DNA of 5,414 nucleotides, from positions 1 through 5,414 of the forward strand of contig JAHDIA010000450.1 of NCBI GenBank assembly GCA_020631035.1. Direction: 5' to 3'. The notes under the pieces were generated by a model. It ran no database searches. It saw only the letters and a program-made list of their open reading frames with translations, and was not told the origin of the DNA. The DNA comes from Chitinophagales bacterium (GTDB lineage Bacteria; Bacteroidota; Bacteroidia; Chitinophagales; UBA2359). Each line of letters opens with the position of its first letter. The stretch's first letter is position 1. The position numbers and the translations under genes were made by a program. Positions 1 to 5,414 of the stretch are shown here, piece after piece.

Positions 1-916
1 CCAAGGTATTTCCAAGAGAATCCACTTGGTAGATTTCATGACCTCCATCTAAGCCCAAAGTAGGAGAAGGAGAGGTAAAACTACCTGCTTCAAGAAAAAC
101 ACCTGAGTCTAAAGCAGTGTCTGTACCATCTGCTATTGCCAATTTTAGTGTATAAGTCTCACAAGGAATGACATCTATATAGGCAGGTAACAAAACAGTA
201 ATGCCCTCAAACTCCAATTCGGGAATTTCGCCTGCATAGAACTCTGTATAGCCCAGTTCACAAACTGGACCACCACCACCGTCATTTACTCCATCGTTGA
301 CAGTACTAATAGAAACGGCTTCTGTTGTACCAGGAATGAGAGCGATGTTTTGCTTGTCGTACATACCTCCTGCTGGATTTGGACCAGAGATTAAGAAGCC
401 AAAGACATCATTAAAAGAGCTACATACATAGCTATCATATTCTTCGGAACCAAATATATAATTAAAAGATAAAGCATTGCCTATAGGAGTAATATCAAAT
501 TCCAGTACTACTGCATCTTGAGTTGTGACACTGGCAAGATTGGATAAATCAACATCGCCTGGAGTATTTAGAGAGGTATTGGCAATTCCACTGTTGGGAC
601 CAGGTACATTCACATAATCTCCTGTAGTCATGACAACTCCCAAGGGAATTTCAAAGTTGACAGGAGTAGGATTGTTGGGATGGGTTCTAAATAGCCCAAA
701 TGCATTGTCTGCTCCTATGATGCTGACATTTTCAATGGTCACTCCTTCACCAGCCAATATAGAGGCTACATATTCTTCAGGACTCAGGGTAATCATTAAG
801 TCAGGGTCGTAAAACTCTGTTGCTGGAAACACCTGAATAGGCTGAGCATGTAAATGACATAGACCTAAAAGAAGAAATAAAAAGGGGATACAAATGTTTT
901 GTCGTCGTTGAATCAT
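1..916 (-). CDS. Choice-of-anchor L domain secreted protein (N-terminal part, gene runs off left edge)
   Basis: Reading the minus strand from ATG at 916-914 gives 305 codons without a stop, and the frame leaves the window at base 1, so the C-terminus is missing. Residues 1-24 form a Sec signal peptide: a basic start (MIQRRQN), a hydrophobic core (IPFLFLLLGL) and a probable cut after HLHA. Residues about 45-280 match the choice-of-anchor L domain: VTIENVSIIGADNAFGLF at 59-76, PLGVVMTTGD at 91-100, FNYIFGSEEYDSYVCSSFND at 151-170, VFGFLISGP at 171-179, NIALIPGTTEAVSISTVN at 190-207, and the closing DSGVFLEAGSF at 270-280. Family knowledge: these large Bacteroidota surface proteins usually continue into repeats and end in a T9SS or gliding-motility-associated sorting domain. 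That end lies outside the window, so the anchoring route is inferred. Exact role (adhesin, matrix or binding protein) is unknown. A run of four Gly codons (GGT) lies at 280-269. It is transcribed divergently from proC. Confidence 0.9.
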   Translation of the reverse strand, partial: MIQRRQNICIPFLFLLLGLCHLHAQPIQVFPATEFYDPDLMITLSPEEYVASILAGEGVTIENVSIIGADNAFGLFRTHPNNPTPVNFEIPLGVVMTTGDYVNVPGPNSGIANTSLNTPGDVDLSNLASVTTQDAVVLEFDITPIGNALSFNYIFGSEEYDSYVCSSFNDVFGFLISGPNPAGGMYDKQNIALIPGTTEAVSISTVNDGVNDGGGGPVCELGYTEFYAGEIPELEFEGITVLLPAYIDVIPCETYTLKLAIADGTDTALDSGVFLEAGSFTSPSPTLGLDGGHEIYQVDSLGNTL

Positions 917-930
917 TTTTTATAGTTTGG

Positions 931-950
931 CTCCAAAATGTTTTTGGGAG
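931..950. repeat. Short inverted repeat in leader of anchor-L gene
   Basis: CCAAAA (933-938) pairs with TTTTGG (942-947) around a 3-base loop. The hairpin would lie 17 bases upstream of the anchor-L ATG. It could be a leader hairpin that affects translation, but the stem is short and AT-rich and could be chance. No T-run follows it, so I do not call it a terminator. Confidence 0.4.
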
Positions 951-954
951 TAAG

Positions 955-977
955 TGTAAGATACCAATTATCTTACA
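955..977. repeat. 9-bp perfect inverted repeat, possible operator or leader hairpin
   Basis: TGTAAGATA (955-963) and TATCTTACA (969-977) are perfect reverse complements separated by CCAAT. The site is 39 bases upstream of the anchor-L start and about 200 bases from proC. A near-palindrome with a 5-base centre fits a dimeric regulator site. If the anchor-L transcript starts upstream of it, it could instead form a leader hairpin. No recognised promoter box was found beside it on the minus strand, so its role is inferred. Confidence 0.5.
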
Positions 978-1126
978 ATTTCGATGCTTATAACATTGCA
1001 TTTTAAGGTGTAAAATAGAAAAAATGCATTGAAAGATTAAAATAAATGCCTCAACTTTTCCCCAACTTTGTAAAGAAGCCATCTATAAAAAATGGAAATT
1101 GTATATTCTAAGTCATAATTACTACA

Positions 1127-1152
1127 TTGTCTTTTATATTCTCCTATATTTG
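1127..1152 (+). promoter_or_regulatory. Candidate Bacteroidota-type promoter of proC
   Basis: TATATTTG at 1145-1152 matches the TAnnTTTG -7 box used by the main sigma factor of Bacteroidota. A TTG at 1127-1129 could be the -33 element, but the spacer of 15 bases is shorter than the usual 17-23. The start codon at 1175 lies 22 bases downstream of the box, which gives a short A-rich leader. Confidence 0.5.
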
Positions 1153-1174
1153 CGCTTTAAAAATTAGACACAAT

Positions 1175-1981
1175 ATGAAGACATTGATTATTGGTGGAGG
1201 AAATATGGGAAGAAGCTTTGCCAGAAGTTTCTTAGAGGCTCATATTTTGCGTCCAAATGACTTGATTATCCTAGAGAAAAATGAAGAAAACTGCAAACAT
1301 TTGGAGAAAATAGGCTTTGATGCAGTACATCGTGTACCAGATGATTACATCAAAGATGTAGATTTGATTGTTTTGGCGGTTAAACCACAAGATAGCCCAG
1401 CTGTATTTGCAACCCTCAAGCCTTATTTGGATGATAGTCATGTAGTCTTGTCTATTATGGCTGGTGTCAAGTTGAGTACCATCGAAAATGGTTTGGGAAT
1501 CAAAAAAGTCATTCGTTCTATGCCCAATTTGCCCGCTCAAATCGGAATGGGAATGACCGCTTTTACGGCGAACGAGGAGGTAAACAGACAAGAATTAATC
1601 AATGTCCAGAATTTATTAAGTACCACTGGTAAAGCCATTTACTTTGATGATGAAAATATGATTGACGCAGCAACGGCGGTATCTGGCAGTGGTCCTGCTT
1701 TTGTCTACTTTTTTATGAATGCGATGATGAAAGCAGCCAGAAAAATGGGCTTTACCGAAGCACAAGCCGATTTGTTGGTCTGGCAAACCTTTATAGGGTC
1801 TTTGCACCTACAAAACAAAAACAAACTATCGTGCGAAGAGTGGATTCAAAAAGTAGCATCGAAAGGTGGAACCACTGAAGCGGCCCTCAAAGTATTCAAT
1901 ACCAACGAATTAGAAGAAGGCATCATTGAGGGATTGAAAGCGGCATTCAACCGAGCAGAGGAATTGGGACGTAATTCGTAA
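1175..1981 (+). CDS. proC: Pyrroline-5-carboxylate reductase
   Basis: ProC reduces 1-pyrroline-5-carboxylate to L-proline with NAD(P)H, the last step of proline synthesis, in the cytoplasm. The 268-residue product has the family's usual length. The N-terminal Rossmann fold begins at once with MKTLIIGGGNMGRSFA (residues 1-16, GxGxxG at 7-12), followed by VLAVKPQD at 66-73, SIMAGV at 93-98 and IRSMPNLPAQIGMGMTAF at 113-130. The C-terminal dimer domain carries AVSGSGPAFVYFF at 168-180 and the ProC signature VASKGGTTEAALKVF at 227-241. A 16-codon extension from a TTG at 1127 is possible. I reject it because it has no counterpart in the family, it would overlap the candidate promoter, and the ATG at 1175 starts directly at the Rossmann strand. 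The gene stands alone on its strand and ends one base from the convergent nuclease gene. GC and codon use resemble the neighbours. Confidence 0.97.
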   Translation: MKTLIIGGGNMGRSFARSFLEAHILRPNDLIILEKNEENCKHLEKIGFDAVHRVPDDYIKDVDLIVLAVKPQDSPAVFATLKPYLDDSHVVLSIMAGVKLSTIENGLGIKKVIRSMPNLPAQIGMGMTAFTANEEVNRQELINVQNLLSTTGKAIYFDDENMIDAATAVSGSGPAFVYFFMNAMMKAARKMGFTEAQADLLVWQTFIGSLHLQNKNKLSCEEWIQKVASKGGTTEAALKVFNTNELEEGIIEGLKAAFNRAEELGRNS

Positions 1982-1982
1982 A

Positions 1983-3149
1983 TTAATGAACCACCAATAG
2001 TTTTTGAGTGCTTACAATTTGATTGTCAACACAATAGGATACATAATAAGTCCCATTGGGCAATGATTGGGTAGGATAGCTGACTGAATGTTTGCCACTA
2101 ATGTCAAGCTTGCTTACTGTTTCCCCCATAACATTGTATATCAATACTTGTGCATTTTTCCAAGGATTTTCTAAGGTGAAATTGCTAACAATACCACTTG
2201 GATTAGGGAAAATGTGTAGCTTGGATTTAGGTAAAGGGGTTGCATTTATATCAACTGTGTTTTCTGTATTCTTTAGTTTTAGACCTACTGGACGATGGTC
2301 GGATATATCTTCTTCATAAGCCCAAAAACCACCATCCATATAATCATCAATTTTAATGGTCTCAACTTCAGAATCTGCTTGCATAAATTCATCAAACAAT
2401 TCATTGCTGATTAGGATGTGATCAAGGTGGGAAGGCCAACTAGGGTAGGACCAATTGAAGGAGTTCCCCTCAGCTATGTCCATATCTACAAAGCGAAAAT
2501 TGTCGGCATCATCAAAGAAATTCTGAAAGACATTGTTGTTTGGGTCATCGGTCAATAAGTCGTTTAGGTCGCCCAATAAAATGACATTGTCATTGGGATG
2601 ATTGTTGTCAATGTAAACCTTTAACAAATTACTCGCATTTTGACGCCTGACTTCCTCATCTTCAGGGTCGAAATCGTCTATATACCCATTTCCACAGCAT
2701 TTTAAATGGTTGTTGATGAGCACAAAAGATTCATTGTTAAATGTACATTCCATAAGCAATGGATAACGAGGAAAAGGAATCCAGTAATTGGAGGAATTGT
2801 AGATGGTATAAAACTGTGGGTTTTGGATAGTAGCAGTTTTGTAAACATAGGCGAGTCCTTCATTCCAGTTGGGAAGAATGTAGCCATCAAATCCGTCAAT
2901 ATTGTCCATCATTTGATTGAATAAGGTAGTATCGCCAATCTCTTGTAGAGCGATGATGTCTGCATCTAAAGCTTGAATGACGGTAGAGACGGAATCAATG
3001 GTTATTTGTCCATTCTTAGGAAACCATTCGATATTCCAAGTAATGACATCTAGGGTACTATCAGTACCAAAAGATAGATCATTAAGGTGTTGTCCAAGAG
3101 CAGAAAGACTAATAAAAAACAATAGAAATAATGAAAATATTTTATGCAT
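1983..3149 (-). CDS. Secreted endonuclease/exonuclease/phosphatase-family protein with T9SS sorting domain
   Basis: This is a 388-residue precursor. Residues 1-19 are a signal peptide (hydrophobic FSLFLLFFISLSALG, cut before Gln20). Residues about 33-293 are the metal-dependent endonuclease/exonuclease/phosphatase fold, with its motifs in order: VITWNIEWF (35-43, Asn39), DIIALQEI (64-71, Glu70), INNHLKCCGNG (145-155, His148), ILLGDLND (190-197, Asp194 and Asn196), SHLDHILIS (240-248) and ISDHRPVGL (282-290, Asp284 and His285). All expected catalytic positions are present, so it should be active. Residues about 309-388 are a type A T9SS C-terminal domain: LHIFPNPS at 311-318, VLIYNVMGE at 335-343, LPNGTYYVSY at 363-372, and a basic-hydrophobic end TQKLLVVH. 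Family knowledge points to phosphodiester hydrolysis. Secretion suggests attack on extracellular DNA or RNA, perhaps for phosphate or nucleotides, but a phosphatase substrate is not excluded. It starts 26 bases after the thioesterase stop, so they are probably co-transcribed. Confidence 0.93.
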   Translation of the reverse strand: MHKIFSLFLLFFISLSALGQHLNDLSFGTDSTLDVITWNIEWFPKNGQITIDSVSTVIQALDADIIALQEIGDTTLFNQMMDNIDGFDGYILPNWNEGLAYVYKTATIQNPQFYTIYNSSNYWIPFPRYPLLMECTFNNESFVLINNHLKCCGNGYIDDFDPEDEEVRRQNASNLLKVYIDNNHPNDNVILLGDLNDLLTDDPNNNVFQNFFDDADNFRFVDMDIAEGNSFNWSYPSWPSHLDHILISNELFDEFMQADSEVETIKIDDYMDGGFWAYEEDISDHRPVGLKLKNTENTVDINATPLPKSKLHIFPNPSGIVSNFTLENPWKNAQVLIYNVMGETVSKLDISGKHSVSYPTQSLPNGTYYVSYCVDNQIVSTQKLLVVH

Positions 3150-3175
3150 TTAATTCTTTTAAGTGTGGAGTATTG

Positions 3176-3589
3176 TTAAGAGATTTTGCCCGTTTGCAAA
3201 TATAGGAGTGGATCGCCTTGCAAGCGCAATGGGCGGCCTGTATTTCCATTTACTAGTACAAATTTGACAAAAGCAGTGGCAGCAATGGCATTTTGAGAAG
3301 TAGAAAGAATGTGTTGCTCCATAGTGGTTTTGACCGAGCCAATTTCTTTGACCTTGGTTTCTATTTGAATAAGGTCATTGAAGTAAAGTGGTTTGCGGTA
3401 ATGAATGTCTACATGAATGACCACAAATTGCCAATTTCGATCAATGGCAATTTGTTTGTCTAGGAATTGTTCAATGAACTCCCACCGAGCAATTTCCAAA
3501 AACTCTAGGTAACGGGCATTGTTGACATGACCATACACATCTATATGAAAACCCTGTATTCTGATATTACTTGTACAAATACGATTCAC
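3176..3589 (-). CDS. Acyl-CoA thioesterase-like hotdog protein (4HBT / YbgC-FadM type)
   Basis: The product is 137 residues, the normal size for a single-hotdog thioesterase that hydrolyses acyl-CoA thioesters in the cytoplasm. The N-terminal active-site segment FHIDVYGHVNNARYLEFLE (residues 14-32) fits the family pattern, with Asp17 in the catalytic position followed by GHVNN and the long helix EIARWEFIEQFL (32-43). The core strands are VVIHVDIHYRKPLYFNDLIQ (56-75), IETKVKEIG (76-84) and AIAATAFVKFVLVN (101-114), ending with GRPLRL (118-123). The start codon is GTG (3589-3587). An in-frame TAA lies only two codons upstream, and the next Met is residue 90, after the active site, so GTG is the only sensible start. 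It lies upstream of the secreted nuclease in a probable two-gene operon. The substrate chain length cannot be read from the sequence. Confidence 0.92.
   Translation of the reverse strand: MNRICTSNIRIQGFHIDVYGHVNNARYLEFLEIARWEFIEQFLDKQIAIDRNWQFVVIHVDIHYRKPLYFNDLIQIETKVKEIGSVKTTMEQHILSTSQNAIAATAFVKFVLVNGNTGRPLRLQGDPLLYLQTGKIS
3423..3455. repeat. 11-bp perfect inverted repeat inside the thioesterase gene
   Basis: ACAAATTGCCA (3423-3433) and TGGCAATTTGT (3445-3455) are exact reverse complements around an 11-base loop. They lie in codons for the segment around QIAIDRNWQF (residues 46-55). The stem could form in mRNA. No function is known, and it may reflect chance codon choice. Confidence 0.55.
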
Positions 3590-3786
3590 TACTTTTTAAT
3601 TTGTGCTGCGAAAATAGAACATTTCAATAGCACTGTGTTGAAAATCATAAATTTTTTATAGACCACTAATGACTTGATTTATATTTATTTTATATCTTTG
3701 ATTTCCCTTCTATGATGATGCGCCAATAATACCTACAGCAAGGATATGTAGATATATTATAAGTTGATTAAAAACCAGAGATACCT
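3590..3786. other. Divergent intergenic region between the thioesterase and membrane-protein genes
   Basis: This stretch separates two divergent start codons and should hold promoters for both operons. On the plus strand there is a clear TATCTTTG box. On the minus strand, TATTTTCG (3616-3609) matches the TAnnTTTG box with one mismatch, 19 bases before the thioesterase GTG, with no obvious -33 partner. I see no reading frame with protein-like features and no strong hairpin. Confidence 0.6.
3674..3700 (+). promoter_or_regulatory. Candidate Bacteroidota-type promoter of the membrane-protein gene
   Basis: TATCTTTG at 3693-3700 is a perfect TAnnTTTG -7 box. TTG at 3674-3676 lies 16 bases upstream as a -33 candidate, slightly close. 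Transcription would begin a few bases after 3700, which leaves an untranslated leader of about 80 bases before the ATG at 3787. Confidence 0.6.
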
Positions 3787-4893
3787 ATGTCTATGCATTT
3801 GTGTGTTAAATGTATTTTTGTTTGTTTTTCGTTGTTTTTCTGTGGATTATGTATGGCAGGAAATGGTGATTCGTTGCTAGTCAGTCAAACATATCTAAAT
3901 AAAAACTTTGAAGAGCTTAAAAGATTGTCCAAAAATAATTTGAATGTAACCAAACGATGGTTAAAGGACCAAAATGCCCAATTGTTACTGGACTTGGAGC
4001 AAAAAATGCAAAAACAAGACTCTTCCATGCAAATATTGCAGAGCAATTTAGATAGTTTTCAGACAGTCAATCAGGCAGGTAATGCCTCTTTATTGGTTCA
4101 AGGAGAAAAAATAGCCAGCTTAAACAAAGAATCTTATACACAACTCAGCCAGAGCAATCAGAGTTTTGGTGATAAAGTCAATACTTATTTTGGTTTGTTA
4201 ATTGGCTTGGGCATTATACTATGCATTGGCATCATCTATTTGATGGCTCGTTTGTTACAACAAGAACGAAAGCATAGTGCAGAACTTCAATTGATGCAAC
4301 AAAGAATACATCAAAGCCGAAAGTACTTAGAAAACAATTTGAATGTGGGTTTTGCTGAAATTGTCGAAAGTGTAGAAGATGTACAACTGAGCCTACCCAT
4401 CAATGAACACGATTGGTACACAAGCAATATGGAAGCCATTCAGTTTACCAAAAGAGTGGCAATAGAAAATAGCTATGTTTGGGATATGCAAATGAGTGAG
4501 TTGATAAGCGAAGAAATAGAAAAGATTGCCACTCCGCCTGCTCCAGTATTATTGGAAAAAACACAACAGAAAATACAAAACACTGCACCCGAAACATCCA
4601 ATCAGCCAGTAGAAGAGATCGTTACAGTTACCCATATAGAAGAAGTGACCACACACCAAATCATTTTCAACCTTTTTGAAGAAAAGAAAGTAGCCAAGTC
4701 GGTTACTATGTTGCCCAATAGAACCATTGAGATGAATAGCGATACTTCTTACACACACGACATTAGCGTGGTTAAAAACAAAACAAGTCGAATTTATGAA
4801 GAAGATCACTATATTCAATTCAACTACATCGAAAAAAAGCCCAAGGAACAATTGAGTATAAAGCAAAACTCCAAAACCTCAATAGCATCATAA
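3787..4893 (+). CDS. Unrecognised single-pass membrane protein with signal peptide and coiled-coil-like segments
   Basis: I do not recognise this 368-residue protein. Residues 1-24 look like a signal peptide with an unusual number of Cys (6, 9, 13, 19, 22) and a probable cut after CMA; there is no convincing lipobox. Residues 25-131 are polar, helical and Gln/Asn/Leu-rich, with a heptad-like stretch at about 57-92, and would lie outside the inner membrane. One strong transmembrane helix spans about 133-154 (YFGLLIGLGIILCIGIIYLMA). RLLQQERK follows, as expected for the cytoplasmic side. Residues 155-185 (QQERKHSAELQLMQQRIHQ) continue as a probable coiled coil. The tail from about 243 is Pro, Glu and Thr-rich and looks disordered, ending in a basic KKPKEQ stretch (350-355). 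ATG 3787 is preferred, but ATG 3793 would also work. It has its own promoter and no operon partner. A structural or signalling role across the membrane is possible, but nothing shows a specific function. Confidence 0.85.
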   Translation: MSMHLCVKCIFVCFSLFFCGLCMAGNGDSLLVSQTYLNKNFEELKRLSKNNLNVTKRWLKDQNAQLLLDLEQKMQKQDSSMQILQSNLDSFQTVNQAGNASLLVQGEKIASLNKESYTQLSQSNQSFGDKVNTYFGLLIGLGIILCIGIIYLMARLLQQERKHSAELQLMQQRIHQSRKYLENNLNVGFAEIVESVEDVQLSLPINEHDWYTSNMEAIQFTKRVAIENSYVWDMQMSELISEEIEKIATPPAPVLLEKTQQKIQNTAPETSNQPVEEIVTVTHIEEVTTHQIIFNLFEEKKVAKSVTMLPNRTIEMNSDTSYTHDISVVKNKTSRIYEEDHYIQFNYIEKKPKEQLSIKQNSKTSIAS

Positions 4894-4925
4894 GTAGGTA
4901 AAATCAATAGACGTTTAACAAGCTA

Positions 4926-4937
4926 TCAATGCATTGA
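4926..4937. repeat. 12-bp perfect palindrome TCAATGCATTGA
   Basis: The 12 bases read the same on both strands. The site lies 32 bases after the membrane-protein stop and directly next to the left arm of the larger inverted repeat. It may belong to the control region of the alkD-like gene. A palindrome of this length can also occur by chance in AT-rich DNA. Confidence 0.4.
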
Positions 4938-4977
4938 AAGCACTCATTTTGTCAGAAAGTGCTAACTTTGAGTGCTT
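4938..4977. repeat. 9-bp inverted repeat spanning the alkD-like promoter, possible operator
   Basis: AAGCACTCA (4938-4946) and TGAGTGCTT (4969-4977) are perfect reverse complements. Their centres are 31 bases apart, close to three helical turns, so both arms would face the same side of the DNA. The right arm overlaps the last two bases of the candidate -7 box. A third partial copy, AGTGCT, sits at 4958-4963. No T-run follows on either strand, so it does not look like an intrinsic terminator of the upstream gene. A repressor site is the inferred role. Confidence 0.5.
4963..4970 (+). promoter_or_regulatory. Candidate -7 promoter box of the alkD-like gene
   Basis: TAACTTTG matches the Bacteroidota TAnnTTTG box exactly, 44 bases before the start codon. 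The -33 partner is unclear: TTG at 4949-4951 is too close (11 bases) and TTG at 4934-4936 slightly too far (26 bases). The missing good -33 element would fit a weak or activator-dependent promoter, but this is inference. Confidence 0.45.
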
Positions 4978-5014
4978 GAAAATCAATGACGCAAACCCTC
5001 AATGTGTTGCTTAA

Positions 5015-5414
5015 ATGAATGTTGAAGATTACATACGTCCACTTGCTCAAAAATTTGAACAAAATGCCAACAAAGCAGATGCAAAAAAAATGACTCAGTA
5101 TCTGAAAAATCATTTTGCATTTTATGGCATCAAAATGCCACAACGCAAAGCCATTTTTAAAGATTTTCTTACACAATATAGCAGCCCTAGTAAACAAGAG
5201 CTATTTCCAATTGTTAATAAAATGTGGGAACAAAACCAAAGAGAATGGCAATACTGTGCTTTGGACCTACTCGACAAGTTCAAGAAAAAATTTGATGAAG
5301 CTGATATAGAAGTCATTGAACAACTCATTATCGACAAATCGTGGTGGGATACAGTCGATATGCTCGCTAGTAAAATGGCTGGAGCCTATTTTCTAAAGTT
5401 CCCCCACCAAATCG
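5015..5414 (+). CDS. AlkD-like DNA alkylation repair protein (N-terminal part, runs off right edge)
   Basis: The frame opens with ATG at 5015 directly after an in-frame TAA (5012-5014), so the start is fixed. It runs 133 codons to the window edge; the full family length is about 210-240 residues. AlkD proteins are HEAT-like-repeat DNA glycosylases that remove positively charged alkylated bases such as 3-methyladenine and 7-methylguanine. Visible family features are FAFYGIKMPQRK (34-45), WEQNQREWQYCALDLL (71-86), and the active-site segment DKSWWDTVDMLA (107-118). Trp111 and Asp115 would correspond, as I recall, to the catalytic Trp109 and Asp113 of Bacillus cereus AlkD. The later Arg and Trp of the active site lie beyond the window, so activity is likely but not proven. 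It follows the orphan membrane protein by 121 bases with its own promoter-like box and an inverted repeat, so separate control is likely. Confidence 0.92.
   Translation, partial: MNVEDYIRPLAQKFEQNANKADAKKMTQYLKNHFAFYGIKMPQRKAIFKDFLTQYSSPSKQELFPIVNKMWEQNQREWQYCALDLLDKFKKKFDEADIEVIEQLIIDKSWWDTVDMLASKMAGAYFLKFPHQI

Larger units (their letters stand above)
917..1174. other. Divergent intergenic region between the anchor-L gene and proC
   Basis: This stretch separates two start codons that face away from each other and must hold both promoters. It contains the two inverted repeats at 931-950 and 955-977, a candidate proC promoter at its right end, and an AT-rich middle. A 93-codon minus-strand reading frame crosses it (1082-801), but it overlaps the anchor-L coding start in another frame and has no recognisable protein features. 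I therefore treat the region as non-coding. Confidence 0.7.

Noticed and set aside
269..280. Four-unit trinucleotide repeat (ACC on plus strand)
   Set aside because: It encodes a short Gly run in a loop of the anchor-L domain. It is too short for a phase-variation tract, and unit gain would keep the frame.
801..1082. 93-codon minus-strand reading frame upstream of the anchor-L gene
   Set aside because: It overlaps the signal peptide coding region of the anchor-L gene in a different frame, and its product shows no domain or signal features. The anchor-L frame is clearly the real one.
1127..1174. N-terminal extension of proC from a TTG codon
   Set aside because: The extra 16 residues are not part of the ProC fold and overlap a TAnnTTTG promoter box. 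The ATG at 1175 begins exactly at the Rossmann strand.
4938..4977. Rho-independent terminator after the membrane-protein gene
   Set aside because: The inverted repeat has a 22-base loop and no T-run after it on either strand. Overlap with a promoter box makes an operator more likely.
4952..5337. Minus-strand reading frames 5197-4952 and 5337-5122
   Set aside because: They lie opposite the AlkD-like coding region, which has clear family motifs. They are antisense shadows.

Overview
The window looks like chromosomal DNA from a member of the Bacteroidota, most likely a marine or saprospire/flavobacteria-like lineage; I cannot place it more finely. Four things support this: AT-rich sequence with A-rich leaders and no clear Shine-Dalgarno sites; promoter-like TAnnTTTG boxes upstream of genes; a secreted nuclease ending in a typical type IX secretion (T9SS) C-terminal sorting domain; and a choice-of-anchor L protein, an architecture very common in this phylum. 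There are six protein-coding genes, two of them cut by the window edges. I found no RNA genes, insertion sequences, CRISPR arrays or phage genes.

Layout. Bases 916 to 1 (minus) hold the first 305 codons of a large secreted choice-of-anchor L protein. A divergent intergenic region (917-1174) with two inverted repeats separates it from proC (1175-1981, plus), which makes proline. proC converges on a minus-strand pair with a single base between the stop codons. The pair is an acyl-CoA thioesterase-like hotdog protein (3589-3176, GTG start) followed 26 bases later by a T9SS-exported endonuclease/exonuclease/phosphatase protein (3149-1983). A second divergent region (3590-3786) leads to an unrecognised single-pass membrane protein with coiled-coil-like segments (3787-4893, plus). 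The right edge holds the first 133 codons of an AlkD-like DNA alkylation repair glycosylase (5015-5414+, plus). Its upstream region has a TAACTTTG box touched by one arm of a 9-bp inverted repeat.

The genes do not form one pathway. Proline synthesis, thioester hydrolysis and alkylation repair are housekeeping functions. The anchor-L protein and the nuclease are probably cell-surface or secreted products that use the Sec and T9SS routes. I see no convincing evidence for a new defence or mobile system. The items most worth a second look are the possible operator in front of the alkD-like gene, the orphan membrane protein, and the inverted repeats in front of the anchor-L gene.
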